Part shown: in pieces, positions 8,095 through 13,697 of the stretch
How the letters are laid out: each line of letters opens with the position of its first letter
How positions within the stretch are numbered: position 1 is the first letter of the stretch
Source of the DNA: a virus
IMG/VR virus record: IMGVR_UViG_3300046740_000384
Location: 1-21,898 of that record
Length of the DNA stretch: 21,898 nt
Strand: one strand, 5' to 3'
Made by a program: the position numbers and the translations under genes
The notes under the pieces: model-generated
What the model saw: only the letters and a program-made list of their open reading frames with translations
What the model was told of the DNA's origin: nothing
Database searches by the model: none

Positions 8095-8271
8095 TCACAG
8101 CGGCACACAATGCGGTTCCTCGAACCGGCCCACAGCGCGCATCTCGGCAACCCGTGCCGCAGCAGCCTCGCGCCGCATCGGATCGCCGATCGCCGACCAA
8201 TGGCCTTTCTGCTTCGCGTAGACCTGGTAGCGGCCGGCCTGCGTTTCCTCGTTATCGTCGCGGCTGCGCAT
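8095..8271 (-). CDS. Hypothetical small protein, 58 aa
   Basis: The start at ATG 8271 is set by GAGGAG seven bases upstream, inside the end of the preceding gene (20-base overlap). The longer frame to 8409 has no ribosome site. The protein is MRSRDDNEETQAGRYQVYAK, then KGHWSAIGDPMRREAAAARV and FEEPHCVPL. RYQVYAKQKGHWSAIGDP reads like a strand-turn-strand and the rest like one helix. Function unknown. Confidence 0.65.
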   Translation of the reverse strand: MRSRDDNEETQAGRYQVYAKQKGHWSAIGDPMRREAAAARVAEMRAVGRFEEPHCVPL

Positions 8272-8479
8272 CGGCAGGCTCCTCAGAAACATCGCAGCAT
8301 CCCCGTTCGCCGCGATGGTGGCAATGGATGCTGCGCACGTCATCGAACTCCATGTGGCACTTCGGGCAGACCCCGACACCGGGGCATGCGAGCCAATACC
8401 CTTTTTCAAGCAGCGCGACGCGCAGGGCGTGGATGCCGATGCCGAGGAATGTCGGTTCGGGCGGGAGTGTCCTCATCAT
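8252..8479 (-). CDS. Small CxxC-motif protein, 75 aa
   Basis: Start at the double ATG (8479, 8476), which overlaps the stop of the preceding gene. The longer frame to 8542 is less likely. The protein starts MMRTLPPEPTFLGIGIHALR and has CPGVGVCPKCHMEFDDV with CHHRGERGCCDV behind it. C-x5-C-x2-C plus the following His and Cys residues could form a small zinc site. Such one-domain zinc proteins are common in phage gene clusters. A function in DNA or protein binding is possible but not shown. Confidence 0.65.
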   Translation of the reverse strand: MMRTLPPEPTFLGIGIHALRVALLEKGYWLACPGVGVCPKCHMEFDDVRSIHCHHRGERGCCDVSEEPADAQPRR

Positions 8480-8700
8480 CGCGGCCTCGCCCCCACCATC
8501 GCCCGCCATACCTCGTCGGCAAAGTCGATCGAGCGCGGCCATAACGAATTTCCACCCACCGTCCGCATTTTGGTGGTTGGCTCGACCGGCACGACGGCAA
8601 AACCCGCCGCCTCCAGCCGCTCGATTACGCAGCGGGCCGCCGTCACATTCGAGAACATCGCCAGCGCCATCACCTCGACGATCGTCGGAATATCCGCCAT
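8476..8700 (-). CDS. Small phage protein with a VWRAMV C-terminus, 74 aa
   Basis: ATG 8700 shares one base with the upstream stop (TGATG). An in-frame GTG lies one codon earlier. The N-terminal half is helical (MADIPTIVEVMALAMFSNVT, then IERLEAAGFAVVPVEPTTKM) and the C-terminus is FADEVWRAMVGARPR. The pattern of an Ala-rich helix, a short P-V-E-P-T linker and a closing helix with WRAM is a recurrent module of small phage proteins. A second example lies at 17441-17650 on the other strand. Function unknown. Confidence 0.7.
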   Translation of the reverse strand: MADIPTIVEVMALAMFSNVTAARCVIERLEAAGFAVVPVEPTTKMRTVGGNSLWPRSIDFADEVWRAMVGARPR

Positions 8701-9092
8701 CACCGCCCCTCTGCCTTATCTATGGCCTGCAGCCGCTTTAGGCGAGAGGCGGAGATTTTCTGCGAGGCCGCAAGCTTTCTTTTTAATTCCTTGATGTCAG
8801 CCTCGAGCGTGGGCACTTGCCGCTCCTCCCATGATCCGTACACCAACTCTCTGGCCGCATCGACGCCAAACGTCCGATCCCGGGATTCATAACGAGCACA
8901 GAAATGCTCCGCTGGTGCTTCCACCCATGCGGGATCCGCAGTGCATTGGCCCTCCACCCATTCATCGTTGTCTCGGATCCACGCATGCACCGCATGATTA
9001 CCTACGGTAAATTCTTCACCCTCATACCTGGGCTCCCAGCCAGGAGGGATTGTGGGAAGCCAACGGTTGCAGCCCAAACAGCAGCGCCCCAC
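8700..9092 (-). CDS. Cys-rich protein with C-terminal coiled coil, GTG start, 130 aa
   Basis: The chosen start is GTG 9092. GGAGG lies eight bases upstream, and the codon comes just after the previous stop at 9094. An in-frame ATG at 9119 would overlap that gene by 26 bases. The N-terminus MGRCCLGCNRWLP has a CCxxC cluster, suggesting a small metal site with C in EGQCTADP and HFCARYES further on. Then GWEPRYEGEEFTVGNHAVHA and a 35-residue C-terminal helix LEADIKELKRKLAASQKISA that fits a coiled coil. No family is recognised. Confidence 0.65.
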   Translation of the reverse strand: MGRCCLGCNRWLPTIPPGWEPRYEGEEFTVGNHAVHAWIRDNDEWVEGQCTADPAWVEAPAEHFCARYESRDRTFGVDAARELVYGSWEERQVPTLEADIKELKRKLAASQKISASRLKRLQAIDKAEGR

Positions 9093-9093
9093 G

Positions 9094-9663
9094 TCAGCGC
9101 CCTCCGCCCAGCATCTCATACGGCACCCGGCAACCCTCCTGCCCCGGCCGAGGTCCCCACCCAGGCGCCCAGATGCGGTTCTCGTGCCACATATCCAGCC
9201 GGCGGCGCCACAGGTCTTCCTCGTCCGGCTCGGGAGGCGGCTCGTCGTCCTCGGCGAGTTCGGCGCGCATCGCATCGAACGGGTCGATATTATCTTCGGC
9301 TGCGTCCTCCAGCGTAAGGACCGGCAGTTTATCTATTTCCACCTCCTCGCCATTAATTATTAATTTGGCGGTGCGTTCGGAATTATCAGCGCTGGTCGCC
9401 GCCGCGCGCTCCGCTGCATAAGCCGCCGCTGCGGCCTCCCGCCTGTCCTGATAATCCCAGTCTCTCGTATCGTCAGCCGAAAGCGCCTGAGCGGGCTCCG
9501 CGTCAGGGTGCGGGTCCACCACCACCCCCATCACCCGCAGGAGCTCCTCGGTCGCCTGCATCTGCATCTCCGCTATCTGCGCCAGGCGCGTGAGGTGGTC
9601 GGCCAGCGCCGCAAGCTGGCGGTCGATCTGATTAATCCTGGCGGCGCGCTCGGCGGCGTTCAT
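9094..9663 (-). CDS. Helical acidic protein, 189 aa
   Basis: ATG 9663 is set by GGAGG eight bases upstream; the longer frame from 9753 lacks one. The N-terminus is a long helix (MNAAERAARINQIDRQLAAL, then LAQIAEMQMQATEELLRVM) likely to form a coiled coil. An acidic, Ala-rich linker follows, with AEPAQALSADD, a degenerate form of the AEPAP repeat. The C-terminus is Trp-rich: EEDLWRRRLDMWHENRIWAP. The start overlaps the stop of a 9-codon mini-frame by four bases. A scaffold-like role would suit the shape, but this is guesswork. Confidence 0.7.
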   Translation of the reverse strand: MNAAERAARINQIDRQLAALADHLTRLAQIAEMQMQATEELLRVMGVVVDPHPDAEPAQALSADDTRDWDYQDRREAAAAAYAAERAAATSADNSERTAKLIINGEEVEIDKLPVLTLEDAAEDNIDPFDAMRAELAEDDEPPPEPDEEDLWRRRLDMWHENRIWAPGWGPRPGQEGCRVPYEMLGGGR

Positions 9664-9689
9664 GGCTTTTTCCTCCGGGTCCGTTTCAT
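9660..9689 (-). CDS. Nine-codon basic mini-frame
   Basis: ATG 9689 overlaps the stop of the 101-residue gene (ATGA) and is preceded by a strong AGGGAGG. It codes for MKRTRRKKP and stops with TGA at 9660-9662, overlapping the ATG of the 189-residue gene (ATGA again). It is the tail of the longer frame from 10127. It may act as a translation bridge between its neighbours rather than make a useful peptide. Confidence 0.3.
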   Translation of the reverse strand: MKRTRRKKP

Positions 9690-10127
9690 GGCGGCCCTCC
9701 CTGCTTCTCTGCGCCGATCGCAGGAAGCGCAATGTCCTGGGGCTGCCAGCCATGGGATCGGAGCCGCTCCATGCCCGTCGGGGTGATGTTGAGCCACGGG
9801 ATGTTGCCCTTGCGCGTCGGGTACGGCGTCGGGGCTAGGAAGATTTCGGCCAGATCCTCGCGCTGCAACCGGTTTACTACGCCCGGGTTTATCGCCTGCG
9901 TCGGCATCGGCCCTCGGTCGGCCAACTCCTCCAGCACTGCCCACCCGTATTTTGTCAGAGGGTGCGTCCTTGACCCGTTTAGGGGTGTCATCGATTTTAC
10001 CTCCGGCTGCGGCAAACCTCCGCCGAGCCTCCATCATCCCGAAACGCTGAGCGCCCATCGCAAACGTGCAATTGCAGTCGTTCCAGGCTCGCCCGCTCGG
10101 GCAGAATGGACAGATCGGTAATGGCAT
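9660..10127 (-). CDS. Cys4-motif N-terminal module in a frame overlapping the next gene
   Basis: The first 50 residues look real: MPLPICPFCPSGRAWNDCNC then TFAMGAQRFGMMEARRRFAA. They match the start of the 324-residue protein at 13972-14946 (C-P-F-C-x-S-G, W-N-x-C-x-C, A-Q-R-x-G, E-A). The four cysteines suggest a zinc knuckle. After about residue 50 the frame runs on with no stop to 9660, but it lies entirely over the 101-residue gene at 9686-9991 in another frame and looks like that gene's shadow (Arg, Gly, Pro and His rich). Either the gene is a decayed or truncated copy without its own stop, or it really is 155 residues and overlaps. Its stop overlaps the next start by ATGA. No good ribosome site precedes ATG 10127. 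Confidence 0.5.
   Translation of the reverse strand: MPLPICPFCPSGRAWNDCNCTFAMGAQRFGMMEARRRFAAAGGKIDDTPKRVKDAPSDKIRVGSAGGVGRPRADADAGDKPGRSKPVAARGSGRNLPSPDAVPDAQGQHPVAQHHPDGHGAAPIPWLAAPGHCASCDRRREAGRAAMKRTRRKKP
9686..9991 (-). CDS. Winged-helix-like phage protein, 101 aa
   Basis: ATG 9991 follows GGAGG by eight bases. The protein reads MTPLNGSRTHPLTKYGWAVL, then LADRGPMPTQAINPGVVNRL and PTRKGNIPWLNITPTGMERL. I recall a phage family with the same order: PLTxxAxxVLRxL, PxPxQxINPGVxxRLxRExL, then PxxTxKG and LxITxxG. The helices and the final strand pair resemble a winged helix, so DNA binding is plausible. The whole gene is nested inside the longer frame that starts at 10127. It overlaps a 9-codon mini-frame (9660-9689) at its stop. 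Confidence 0.75.
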   Translation of the reverse strand: MTPLNGSRTHPLTKYGWAVLEELADRGPMPTQAINPGVVNRLQREDLAEIFLAPTPYPTRKGNIPWLNITPTGMERLRSHGWQPQDIALPAIGAEKQGGPP

Positions 10128-10129
10128 GG

Positions 10130-10159
10130 CTCGATAGTGTATCGCGTTAGTGTATCGAG
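10130..10159. repeat. Direct and inverted repeat between terS and next gene
   Basis: TAGTGTATCG occurs at 10135-10144 and again at 10148-10157, thirteen bases apart. The outer bases form a perfect inverted repeat, CTCGATA (10130-10136) and TATCGAG (10153-10159). It lies in the 47-base gap between the end of the small terminase gene and the start of the Cys4-motif frame, so it is a candidate protein-binding site or RNA stem. Confidence 0.6.
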
Positions 10160-10174
10160 CGCCAGACCGTTACA

Positions 10175-10906
10175 TTACTTCTCCCCCTCCGGCTCATGGT
10201 CGATCACCGGCCCCTGCAGCAGCCGGCGTGCCCGCTCGACGATCCGCTCCGCCCACTCCAGCCGCTGCTCGTCGTTGATCTCGGTGTAGCGGTTCGTGAC
10301 GTCGACCTCGTGCTTGTCGCGCCAGTTCTCCCGCTGCCGGTTCTTGAGCCAGAAGATCCCCGCGACGGTTTCAGGTGGGACGCGGCGCTCGACCTCGATA
10401 ACCTGAATCTCCTCGATGTCCTTGCCGCGCTTGACCTTAAAGGCCTGCTGCTCCGTCCAGCGGTAGCCGGTGGCGCGCTCATAAAGGCTGCGGACGACCT
10501 CGCCGTCAGCTGGCTGCTTGCCCCGCTTTAAGGCTTCACCGAAGGCAGGGTGCATGTATTTCCAAGCATTTAGGCACTTGGTGGTGATTTCGAGGGTAGC
10601 TGCGATTGTATCCTCGGTCAGGCCGAGGAGGGCGAGATTGTGAGCCTGATCAGCGTATTCGGGACGATATGTCGATGGGCGACCGGTGGGTTTTGCAACC
10701 GCGTTTGATTTCGGAGCCGGCTCCGCGGTTTTGATTTCTTTGATTGCGGGCTTTGATTTCCGCGTGGTTTTCAAAGCGGCGGCGATCGGCCCGTGGGTCC
10801 CGGCTGTTTTAGCCTTGCGGCGCTTGGGTTCTGGCATTGCGACGGCGCTTTGGGTCCCGGCGTTTGATTTCCGGCCTGCACCTGGCCTAACTCCGCCCCG
10901 AGGCAT
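10175..10906 (-). CDS. terS: Terminase small subunit
   Basis: The small subunit recognises the packaging start site and hands DNA to the large subunit. The 243-residue protein opens with MPRGGVRPGAGRKSN, a basic AT-hook-like start common in these proteins, then a Lys/Ala/Pro-rich linker (residues 20-75) carrying an AEPAP repeat. The core is the helix-turn-helix GRPSTYRPEYADQAHNLALL (from residue 75), GLTEDTIAATLEITTKCLNA and WKYMHPAFGEALKRGK, followed by YERATGYRWTE and GIFWLKNRQRENWRDK, a C-terminal signature typical of this family. It is the first gene of the leftward operon, with a promoter at 10940-10968 and GGAG nine bases before the ATG. The large subunit lies 5 kb downstream, which is unusual. 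Confidence 0.88.
   Translation of the reverse strand: MPRGGVRPGAGRKSNAGTQSAVAMPEPKRRKAKTAGTHGPIAAALKTTRKSKPAIKEIKTAEPAPKSNAVAKPTGRPSTYRPEYADQAHNLALLGLTEDTIAATLEITTKCLNAWKYMHPAFGEALKRGKQPADGEVVRSLYERATGYRWTEQQAFKVKRGKDIEEIQVIEVERRVPPETVAGIFWLKNRQRENWRDKHEVDVTNRYTEINDEQRLEWAERIVERARRLLQGPVIDHEPEGEK
10712..10726 (-). repeat. AEPAP repeat, copy 3
   Basis: Exact copy of GCGGAGCCGGCTCCG in the sense direction of the small terminase gene, in the linker between the basic N-terminus and the helix-turn-helix (read as TAEPAPKS). Confidence 0.9.
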
Positions 10907-10929
10907 GGCTTGAAACTCCGGAAATCAAA
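10863..10929. repeat. Perfect 12-base inverted repeat at the terS 5' end
   Basis: TTTGATTTCCGG at 10863-10874 (inside the gene) and CCGGAAATCAAA at 10918-10929 (in the leader, near the predicted transcription start) are exact reverse complements. Related TTTGATTTC copies lie at 10703-10711 and 10753-10761, and a TTTGATT core also occurs around 10730-10744. This could be an operator or the packaging recognition site, which in many phages lies in or beside the small terminase gene. Confidence 0.6.
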
Positions 10930-10939
10930 GCCTGGGAGC

Positions 10940-10968
10940 GCTATAGCCGGCTTAGGGTTCTCTGTCGA
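10940..10968 (-). promoter_or_regulatory. Candidate promoter for the packaging operon
   Basis: Minus-strand TCGACA (10963-10968), a 17-base spacer, then TATAGC (10940-10945). This matches sigma-70-type elements at five of six and four of six bases. The predicted start near 10933 is 27 bases before the small terminase ATG. Confidence 0.55.
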
Positions 10969-10976
10969 GAGGGGGG

Positions 10977-11005
10977 TTGCATGATTAGGGCCATTGGCCC
11001 ATATT
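10977..11005 (+). promoter_or_regulatory. Candidate promoter with palindrome in the spacer
   Basis: TTGCAT (10977-10982), 17-base spacer, CATATT (11000-11005). The spacer holds GGGCCATTGGCCC (10988-11000), a six-base inverted repeat around one base, placed where a repressor would block the polymerase. A second inverted repeat, AGGGCA-ATGG-TGCCCT (11012-11027), lies just before the ribosome site. Confidence 0.5.
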
Positions 11006-11041
11006 CGTGGCAGGGCAATGGTGCCCTACGGAGAGAAAACG

Positions 11042-11413
11042 ATGGCCACACCCACCTCGCTCGTGAGTTTTTCGATCGAATCATGCGCGCCTTGGTCATT
11101 TGAGATCATCCCCGGCGAGGTCGTCGTCGGCACTTTTGCCTATACCATCTACGACGCCGCAACCCGACCGATAGGCTGCGGCCCCGCCCGTAGCGAGGAA
11201 GAGGCCCGCATCTTCGCCGCCGACGCCATAGCCAATCTGAACAATCAATTTGACCTTGACGACGAACCGCTCGGCATCACCATCGACGAATTTATTGCCG
11301 AGAACGAATTTGACGCCGATGAAATTGCTGAGATCCGCGGCCTTCATGTCGGCGAGGAAATTAAATTCGGCGGCGGCGCTGCCGCTCTCACGGTCCTGCG
11401 GAGGGTGCGCTGA
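11042..11413 (+). CDS. Conserved phage hypothetical protein, 123 aa
   Basis: The start ATG 11042 has GGAGAG six to eight bases upstream; the frame extends further left without support. The N-terminal half has SLVSFSIESCAPWSFEIIPG and FAYTIYDAATRPIGCG, likely beta-rich. The C-terminal part (DEFIAENEFDADEIAEIRGL, then VGEEIKFGGGAAALTVLRRV) follows a pattern I recall from phage proteins next to XRE repressors: F..N....D.EE...I..L..GE...FGGGA....V.RV. It is acidic. Stop overlaps the CTG start of the XRE gene. Function unknown; it may be a partner of the repressor. Confidence 0.75.
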   Translation: MATPTSLVSFSIESCAPWSFEIIPGEVVVGTFAYTIYDAATRPIGCGPARSEEEARIFAADAIANLNNQFDLDDEPLGITIDEFIAENEFDADEIAEIRGLHVGEEIKFGGGAAALTVLRRVR

Positions 11414-11640
11414 CCCCCACCGAACTAAAAGCCGCCCGCAAGAGCCTCGGCCTAACCGCCGAGGCTTTCGCGCGCCTCGTCCGCGTACAGAGCGGGCGCA
11501 CGGTGCGCCGCTGGGAGGCGGGCGAGCGCGACATTCCCGGGCCGGTGGTCGTCATCGTCGAGATGGCGATCGCCGTGCCAGCGGCGCTCAGTTATCTGCG
11601 AAATTCGAATCAAGAGGGGTTTATCGGCTCGAAAGCCTGA
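11410..11640 (+). CDS. XRE-family repressor-like protein with CTG start, 76 aa
   Basis: No ATG, GTG or TTG opens this frame in a useful place. CTG 11410 is placed five bases after GGAGG and overlaps the stop of the preceding gene, so it is the best start. The protein is (M)TPTELKAARKSLGLTAEAFA, RLVRVQSGRTVRRWEAGERD, then IPGPVVVIVEMAIAVPAALS. This is the compact Cro/XRE helix-turn-helix of phages, with recognition helix around SGRTVRRWEAGER. It may bind the palindromes at 10988-11027 and regulate its own operon. Its end overlaps the convergent membrane-protein gene by 20 bases. The rare start codon could keep expression low. Confidence 0.75.
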   Translation: MTPTELKAARKSLGLTAEAFARLVRVQSGRTVRRWEAGERDIPGPVVVIVEMAIAVPAALSYLRNSNQEGFIGSKA

Positions 11641-11731
11641 TAATGGCTGCTATTGCCCATGCGGCCCCGACGACCCCGAGGGCGACGGCGAACCACGGTG
11701 CGACGTCGTGGAAGGCTTGGGGCCAGGTCAT
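11621..11731 (-). CDS. Single-span membrane protein, 36 aa
   Basis: ATG 11731 overlaps the stop of the 572-residue gene by four bases (ATGA). The peptide MTWPQAFHDVAPWFAVALGV continues to VGAAWAIAAIIRLSSR, one hydrophobic span of about 20 residues with a short N-terminal tail and a basic C-terminus. Its 3' end overlaps the convergent XRE gene. Such micro membrane proteins are common in phages and may be membrane effectors or holin-like, but there is no direct sign of function. Confidence 0.6.
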   Translation of the reverse strand: MTWPQAFHDVAPWFAVALGVVGAAWAIAAIIRLSSR

Positions 11732-13446
11732 CGGGCCCGCCCGCGCGCCTCGGCTGCCTCAATTGCATGCAACACCCGGTCGAACAGCAGCTTGATGCGA
11801 GGAGGCACCCCGGTCCAGTTCTCTGTCGGCCTCCAGCCCTCAAGCGATTGGAACAGATCGCGGGTGGCCTCCAGCGCGCCGCGGCCGGGCAAGGTTTCAT
11901 TATGCCTGATGGCGCCATTCCACTTTGCTTCATCCTGCGCTTTCGCGAGGGCGAACCGGGCGTTATCGAGAAGACAAAGCGCTCTACAGACATGGCATTT
12001 AATCGGGCACCAGTGGCCATGATCCTTCCTGGCCTCCGCTTCCCATTCTGCATCGGCGTCAGTCTGCGCCTCGTGCTCGCCGTCGGCGCCAAGCGGGGTT
12101 TCATTATGCCTCATGGCGTTCCCGATCTCCTGAGCGAGTTGCTGAACGGCGCGCTCGACCCCCTCCTCGCTCGTCGGGTAGGGGCGCCGGAAGAAAACCC
12201 TGAACCCCTCGGCAATCGCCAGGGCGGAACCGCTGGGTGGGGGCGGGTCTATCAGCCGGGCGATCTCTCTCGATTGAAATAGAAGCACGTCGGACGCCTC
12301 GATAATTGTTCCCGCCGCTTCTTCGGTTCGGGTGGGGATGTGGTATAGCGCGTTAACCAACCGTTTTACGCGATCCTCTGATTGCCCGTCTTCTACGACC
12401 GCTTTCAGCCGGGCGATCTCGGCGTGGCTCTCCGCTCGCCCACGCTCCTCGGCGGCCTCGATGGCGTGTGCCCACCATTCGTCATCGTCCGGTTGATTGG
12501 CCCACTCTCTACCTTGGCACACTCGTTCAAATTCCTCTCGGTGCTGGCGGGCGATCTCCACCGCATCGGCGCTAGATTGTGACACGGCTCCCACGCCGAT
12601 TGGTGGTCCCCAGCCAGCTAGCACTAACTGTTCACGCTCGCGTGCTTCGGCGGCCTCGATTGCGCTCGCTAGTTCAGCCTTTCTCTCCGCGATCTGAGCA
12701 TCTGTTAGATAATCGATGGCGCGACTGTCGCGTAACAGCGTGCTAAATAGATTGTCGGCAATCTCCACCGCATCGGCTCTGGGCGGTACTCTGCGCCGAT
12801 TGCTGTCACTGGCTTGGGCAGTGAGCCTCAGCCGGGCAATCTCTGCGTCCCGCTCCGCGAGGGCGATGCGCGCGGCGTCGAGCAAGCCAAGCAAGTGGGT
12901 CGCGTCGCGATGGCTGATATTGTCATGATATGGATGACGCAGCCAAGAACGTATATTTGCCTCGCGCGCGTCGGCGGCGCTGGTGGGCTGCCGGGCGACA
13001 GCCTCCCCCTCCGTAAGCCGGGCGATCTCGGCCTCGTATTCACCCCTGGTCTGGCGCAACCCCGCCGTCATGTTGTTGATCGACACTTTGAGGTTGACGA
13101 TCTCGGCGTCCCGCTCCGCAAGGGCAGTCTTGAGCTTTTCATATTCGCCGACTGTGACGGCGTGCATACCGATATGTAGGTCGAGGTCGGCCTGCGCGCC
13201 GGAGAGGGCGAGGCGGGCGGTGTCCAGTCTAGCCCACAGGAATGGTAAATCGTCGAACGTGAAGGCGTGGCGCAAGCGGGCTTCGCGCTCTTCATCAGCA
13301 TCTCTATTGTTAACTTGTTCGGTAATTGCTGCATCTCGAACGGCGCGCGACATAGCAACCTTGCCGTTAAGTTCATGCAATTGCATTGAATCCTGAGATG
13401 TCCATGCCTCGTCGGCGCTGGTGGGCTGCTCGTGCTCGGTGGTCAT
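11728..13446 (-). CDS. Modular coiled-coil protein with repeated units, 572 aa
   Basis: A long helical protein in which two short units recur three times each. Unit A: ADAVEIADNLFSTL to AIEAAEARERE (224-271), ADAVEIARQHREEF to AIEAAEERGR (293-337), ALEATRDLFQSLEG to AIEAAEARGR (524-570). Unit B: ARLDTARLALSGAQAD (72-87), GLLDAARIALAERDAE (187-202), CLLDNARFALAKAQDE (491-506). ALAERDAEIVNLK and ALAERDAEIARLR repeat too, as do QPTSADEA/QPTSAADA and RHNETPLG/RHNETLPG. A small Cys cluster lies at 480-491 (CPIKCHVCRALC). This looks like fused or internally duplicated small phage proteins. GAGGAG precedes the ATG, which overlaps the upstream stop. Function unknown. Confidence 0.75.
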   Translation of the reverse strand: MTTEHEQPTSADEAWTSQDSMQLHELNGKVAMSRAVRDAAITEQVNNRDADEEREARLRHAFTFDDLPFLWARLDTARLALSGAQADLDLHIGMHAVTVGEYEKLKTALAERDAEIVNLKVSINNMTAGLRQTRGEYEAEIARLTEGEAVARQPTSAADAREANIRSWLRHPYHDNISHRDATHLLGLLDAARIALAERDAEIARLRLTAQASDSNRRRVPPRADAVEIADNLFSTLLRDSRAIDYLTDAQIAERKAELASAIEAAEAREREQLVLAGWGPPIGVGAVSQSSADAVEIARQHREEFERVCQGREWANQPDDDEWWAHAIEAAEERGRAESHAEIARLKAVVEDGQSEDRVKRLVNALYHIPTRTEEAAGTIIEASDVLLFQSREIARLIDPPPPSGSALAIAEGFRVFFRRPYPTSEEGVERAVQQLAQEIGNAMRHNETPLGADGEHEAQTDADAEWEAEARKDHGHWCPIKCHVCRALCLLDNARFALAKAQDEAKWNGAIRHNETLPGRGALEATRDLFQSLEGWRPTENWTGVPPRIKLLFDRVLHAIEAAEARGRAR

Positions 13447-13697
13447 CGCGGATTCTCCTCAGCGTCTGGATTGCAGAGCAGTGTAGAGTTGATGTATATC
13501 CTATCGGGGCGGATAATTTTCTCCATATCTTCAACTAACTTCTGCACCTCGTTTGGGCAGCTATTACCTACTATCTCTACAATCGGATCATTTCGCCCAG
13601 CTTCACCAGTGAAGTTCTTGTCAGAACAATATAAAGAAATATCGGCAACAGCTATCGAGATGCCTACCGCTAAAACGCCTATCGAAACTCTGGTCAT
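13443..13697 (-). CDS. Small protein with N-terminal hydrophobic anchor, 84 aa
   Basis: ATG 13697 and the stop both overlap the neighbouring genes by four bases. MTRVSIGVLAVGISIAVADI is a hydrophobic start, either signal peptide or membrane anchor. After it come CSDKNFTGEAGRNDPIVEIV, SCPNEVQKLVEDMEKII and RIYINSTLLCNPDAEENPR. Three cysteines in the outer part suggest an exported domain with a possible disulfide. Its base composition is a little more AT-rich than that of its neighbours, which hints at a separate origin. Not recognised. Confidence 0.65.
   Translation of the reverse strand: MTRVSIGVLAVGISIAVADISLYCSDKNFTGEAGRNDPIVEIVGNSCPNEVQKLVEDMEKIIRPDRIYINSTLLCNPDAEENPR

Noticed and set aside
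10988-11027. Inverted repeats as a transcription terminator
   Set aside because: No T run after either stem, and position within a promoter suits an operator better.
11250-11795. Plus-strand frame of 182 codons
   Set aside because: Overlaps the XRE gene out of frame; Pro/Arg-rich shadow composition.
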